From Anaerolineaceae bacterium UBA6107 (lineage in GTDB: Bacteria > Chloroflexota > Anaerolineae > Anaerolineales > Anaerolineaceae), in NCBI GenBank assembly GCA_002428455.1, contig DIWL01000076.1:1-25691 (forward strand): a DNA stretch of 25,691 bases, in the 5' to 3' direction. Under the pieces are notes generated by a model that was not told where the DNA came from, made no database searches, and saw only the letters and a program-made list of their open reading frames with translations. This document shows, one piece after another, positions 23,164 to 25,691 of this stretch (its first letter is position 1; each line of letters begins with the position of its first letter). Both the position numbers and the translations under genes were made by a program.

Positions 23164-24153
23164 TTATTTTGACCAATCAACGGTGACCTGTTTGCGTCCG
23201 CGCAGGGTTTTTTCCACCGCCATGGCTGCCACCGCGCCATCCGCTGCGGCAACCACAGCCTGTTTCACATGACTGCATAGAAGGTCGCCCACTGCGTATA
23301 CGCCGGGGACTGCGGTGTGGTATTCCTCATCCACCCTCAGGCAGCCGTTCTCGTTCAATTCGAGCTGTCCGTTGAGGAAATCCGTGATCGGCTTACCACC
23401 CTGCAGATATATGAAGGCTCCGGTCACCGCTAGGGTCTGTTCGGGCTGCCCGCGCAGGGCGTAACGCACCGCTTCCACCTTTTCCTGCCCGATGATCTCT
23501 TTGAGACTCGCGGCGGGGTAGAGCGTCACCTTTTCGTTAGCCTTGATCTCGTCCACCAGGTGTTGAGGTGCTTTTAATTCAGGGGTCGGGCAAAGGAAAT
23601 GCACACGGTTAACAAAGCGGGTCAGAAAGAGAGCCTCTTCTATCGCTTCATCGCTGTTGCCGGTTACGGCCACATCCTGAGCGCGGAAGAAGGCCGCGTC
23701 GCAAGTGGCGCAGTAGGACACGCCGCGTCCGAGCAGTTCATCTTCACCTTTCACGCGGGTACCGCGTCCCATCGACCCGGTGGCGATGATCACTGCATGA
23801 CCATTGTAAACACCCTGGTTGCCATAGATGGTCTTGGTTTCAGAAAGGACATCCGCACCGATCACTTTGTCCGAGATAAACTCCGCACCGAATGATCGCG
23901 CCTGTCCGCGTATGCGGTCCAACAGTTCTTCACCGCTGATCTCTTCGGTCAGTCCGGGGTAGTTGGCGATCTTGTTGGTAATGCCCAGCGCTCCGGCAGT
24001 CAGACCCTTGTCAATTACGAGTGTGCGAAGCTCCGCCCGCGAGGTGTAGATCGCTGCGCTGGCACCGGCTGGTCCCGCGCCAATGATCACCACATCGTAA
24101 ACGGTGACCGGATTTTTTTCTGAGGTTGTATTGGTATCGTTATCAGTTTGCAT
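23164..24153 (-). CDS. trxB: Thioredoxin reductase-like flavoprotein with degenerate NADPH site
   Basis: A 329-residue low-molecular-weight thioredoxin reductase. The FAD motif IIGAGPAG is at residues 23-30, the redox-active CATC at 148-151, and the C-terminal GDLLCSHVKQAVVAAADGAVAA segment is as in TrxB. The NADPH-binding features are abnormal: the usual GGGxSA motif reads GNSDEA (165-170), and the HRRxxxR motif that holds the 2'-phosphate reads HFLCPTP (185-191). This suggests a different electron donor, as in ferredoxin-dependent clostridial FFTR or other NADPH-independent flavin thioredoxin reductases. I prefer ATG 24153 over the upstream GTG at 24189, because family members start near here. 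Operon with trxA. Confidence 0.88.
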   Translation of the reverse strand: MQTDNDTNTTSEKNPVTVYDVVIIGAGPAGASAAIYTSRAELRTLVIDKGLTAGALGITNKIANYPGLTEEISGEELLDRIRGQARSFGAEFISDKVIGADVLSETKTIYGNQGVYNGHAVIIATGSMGRGTRVKGEDELLGRGVSYCATCDAAFFRAQDVAVTGNSDEAIEEALFLTRFVNRVHFLCPTPELKAPQHLVDEIKANEKVTLYPAASLKEIIGQEKVEAVRYALRGQPEQTLAVTGAFIYLQGGKPITDFLNGQLELNENGCLRVDEEYHTAVPGVYAVGDLLCSHVKQAVVAAADGAVAAMAVEKTLRGRKQVTVDWSK

Positions 24154-24459
24154 TTTTTGTGTCCATCCAGTAGTGTTAGATGCTCGCACTCGAGAAAAGT
24201 GACATTGTTTAGGCCGAATTCTAAAATTTGTGTGATCCTTGGGGTGAAAACTCTGCCAGGTGGTTGATTCGGGCTGCTTTTTTCGTTTGTAAGTGGACGT
24301 TAAGTACCAGAACTCAACCGAGAATGTTTATGGCGGGGAATGGCCGTCTTTTCGTGTGAATTGATGAATTGTATTGAAGAACCGGAGGATCTGGGCTATC
24401 TATTCATTGGATAAGTGCATCCATATGAGCCGCAGTATTTATGCTTAGCACATCAGGAA

Positions 24460-25008
24460 TCAGGCCAACTTGTTCGTTACAAAAACCGCGATTTTTTCCA
24501 GGCTGCGTTTTGCCTCCGGCAGGATCGGAATGATTTGGAAAACATGGAACAATCCATCCCAGAGATCCAGCTCGATCTCAACACCTGTAAGGCGGTTTTT
24601 TTCAATGAATTGTTTGATTTGGTCTTCCAAAATCTCATTTGTGCCCGCTTGAATTAATATGGGTGGCAGGTCTTTCAAATCTGCAAAGAATGGCGAGATC
24701 AGCGGGTCAGTGGTATCGGTGTCACCAGCGTAATAGAGGGCGAAAGTATTTAGCAATTCAGGATTGAGTATTGGGTCGTTATTGTTATGGTTCTTCTCGC
24801 CGGTATGTGAAAGGTTTACCCAGGGGGAGATGCACACGGCGCACGCGGGCAGGGGAATCTTGTTATCTCGAAGTGATAGGAGAGTTGCAATAGCCAAGCC
24901 GCCTCCGGCGGAATCTCCGGCAATCACGATCGTGGATGGATCGTAACCCTCTGAAACCAGCCAATTGTAAGCAGTCTCGGTATCTTCCAGCGCTGCCGCG
25001 TTGGTTTG
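24460..25008 (-). pseudogene. 5'-truncated HSL-family esterase/lipase fragment
   Basis: The C-terminal ~182 codons of an acetyl-esterase/HSL-type alpha/beta hydrolase. Recognisable parts are AALEDTETAYNWLVSEGYDP, the nucleophile elbow IAGDSAGGG, the SPWVNLS segment, the acid-region LPPILIQAGTNEILEDQ and the histidine in DGLFHVF. Homology begins near AALED. Directly upstream, where the HGGG oxyanion hole and the LAPEHPFP segment should be, the same frame has TAA (25009-25011) followed by unrelated sequence. The first ~110-120 residues are therefore missing, and no other frame in this window supplies them. The internal ATG at 24927 lies just before the GDSAGG motif and would not give a folded enzyme. 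Confidence 0.8.
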
Positions 25009-25071
25009 TTAGTTTTTCTCCTTGAATGTCAGAATCTTCAGCCACACATTTACGGTATAACCGAACTGGGG

Positions 25072-25158
25072 TTACACAATCAAGACTTTCTGGCCTAGAA
25101 TCACCTCCAGCATGCCCTGTGCATTGATTTCCAGATCAGACTTCCGTAATTCTTTCAT
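25072..25158 (-). CDS. Short unrecognised ORF
   Basis: A 28-codon ORF starting MKELRKSDLEINAQGM, with AAAGG nine bases before the ATG. After its TAA the same frame continues for another 20 codons (PQFGYTVNVWLKIL...) to the TAA at the esterase junction. It may therefore be a small gene broken by a nonsense codon, or a remnant. I do not recognise it. It lies between the truncated esterase and the peroxiredoxin-like gene, in a region that otherwise looks decayed. Confidence 0.3.
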   Translation of the reverse strand: MKELRKSDLEINAQGMLEVILGQKVLIV

Positions 25159-25238
25159 TTCTGAACGCCTTTCCAGAGATTATCTCACACCTACGGGTGA
25201 GGCCAATTTCATTGGTCTATAACAATCCTCTATCGCAG

Positions 25239-25691
25239 TTAAGCATTCTTTTCAAGATTATTTACAAAGAATAATATTTCACGACTTTCCTGCAACCACA
25301 GCATAGGATTGGTAGAACGTTTCCTATAACGAACTATTTCCTCTTGATCAATCACTACCGACGATGTCCTTTGAATCACGAACAAGGCTTTTTCAAGACC
25401 ATAGCGACGATACACTTCCCGGTCAGGATCGGCCAGAACCGGAAAGGGGGTTTTAAGGGTCTGGGCATACTGTTTGGCACGTTCAATCGTCTCTCCAAGG
25501 ATAACGAGCACTTCAGTATTGGCTGTTTGAAATTCTTTGTAGATTCGCCCCAACTGGGCGACATGCGTTCGGCATTGTATTCAGTTATACTCGCGCACGA
25601 AGAATAGAACGATGTGCGCTGACCCTTTGTATTCGGACAGCCTTATTTATTGGCCAGTGTTCGCTATGAGATGAAAATCAGGGGCAGGTGT
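25239..25691 (-). pseudogene. SelU/PRXL2-like peroxiredoxin with in-frame UGA at the CxxC position and an upstream TAA (5' end outside window)
   Basis: Read on the minus strand from the window edge, one frame gives TPAPDFHLIANTGQ, TAA (25647-25649), IRLSEYKGSAHIVLFFVREYN, UGA (25581-25583), then IQCRTHVAQLGRIYKEF and a normal thioredoxin-fold C-terminus (TPFPVLADPDREVYRRYGL) to 25239. This is an AhpC/TSA-type protein. In the SelU/PRXL2 group the segment reads RxxxC-x-x-CR, and the UGA sits exactly at the first Cys, giving U-x-x-C. A hairpin suitable as a bacterial SECIS follows (see 25545-25561). That would make it a selenoprotein, but the TAA codon between the conserved GQ and IRLSEY segments argues for pseudogenisation unless it is a sequencing error. 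An annotation starting at TTG 25553 would miss both features. Confidence 0.7.
25545..25561 (-). promoter_or_regulatory. SECIS-like hairpin downstream of the in-frame UGA
   Basis: On the minus strand, TCGCCC and GGGCGA form a 6-bp stem around the loop AGTTG. The loop begins 25 nt after the UGA and has a G in its second position. Bacterial SECIS elements known from formate dehydrogenase and others require a small stem-loop in about this position with a G near the start of the apical loop. It is coding sequence too, so chance formation is possible. Confidence 0.45.

Noticed and set aside
1..25691. Genome-wide stop-codon reassignment suggested by in-frame TAG, TAA and TGA
   Set aside because: All three stop types are affected, each in one or two frames only, while all the intact genes end normally with these codons. 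Local mutation, error or specific recoding is simpler.
1..25691. CRISPR array, tRNA/rRNA genes, integrase or complete insertion sequence
   Set aside because: I saw no regularly spaced direct repeats, no conserved RNA gene sequence and no transposase or integrase motif on either strand.

Overview
The window looks like chromosomal DNA of an anaerobic or microaerophilic bacterium, and the gene set best fits an Anaerolineae-type member of the Chloroflexota. The evidence is a moderately GC-rich sequence, FixC/FixX electron-transfer proteins, a GlpA-like/FAD-oxidoreductase/DUF1667 operon, a flavo-diiron protein, a bacterial serpin, a membrane-anchored clostripain-family peptidase and a DUF4870-type membrane protein. 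This placement is inference from gene content; no rRNA or tRNA gene is present to confirm it.

Layout. (1) 1-791, plus strand: the C-terminal end of a FixC-like ETF-quinone oxidoreductase and its ferredoxin FixX, closed by a bidirectional terminator. (2) 4082-947, minus: a three-gene redox operon of GlpA-like DAO/BFD dehydrogenase, NAD(P)/FAD oxidoreductase and DUF1667 iron-sulfur candidate. (3) 6625-4289, minus: dCMP-type deaminase, alpha/beta hydrolase and a tandem GNAT acetyltransferase. (4) 6626-6999: an intergenic region with two related REP-like hairpins. (5) 7000-8858: a flavodoxin reading frame interrupted by one amber codon, converging on a flavo-diiron protein (fprA). (6) 9016-11585, plus: two oligopeptide-type ABC permeases without an ATPase or binding protein nearby, then a small DUF4870-like membrane protein. 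(7) 14507-11665, minus: a TldD/TldE-type metallopeptidase pair. (8) 14682-17832, plus: an MFS transporter and an amidase. (9) 21634-17913, minus: a membrane-anchored C11 (clostripain) peptidase followed 50 bp later by a serpin, probably one transcript. (10) 22611-21790, minus: a rhamnulose-1-phosphate-aldolase-like class II aldolase. (11) 24153-22764, minus: thioredoxin reductase and thioredoxin. (12) 24190-25691: a degraded-looking tail with a 5'-truncated esterase, a short unexplained ORF, and a peroxiredoxin-like gene running off the window.

How the genes work together. Several units concern electron transfer and oxygen or peroxide defence under anaerobic conditions: FixC/FixX, the GlpA-like operon, flavodoxin with flavo-diiron protein, TrxB/TrxA and the peroxiredoxin. 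A second theme is proteolysis: the C11 peptidase with its serpin, TldD/TldE and a peptide-type permease pair.

Most notable. The peroxiredoxin-like gene at the right edge has an in-frame UGA exactly where the first Cys of a CxxC motif is expected, with a SECIS-like hairpin placed correctly downstream, so it may be a SelU/PRXL2-like selenoprotein. An additional in-frame TAA upstream argues for decay instead. The peptidase-serpin pair, and a thioredoxin reductase lacking the usual NADPH-binding motifs, are the next most interesting observations.
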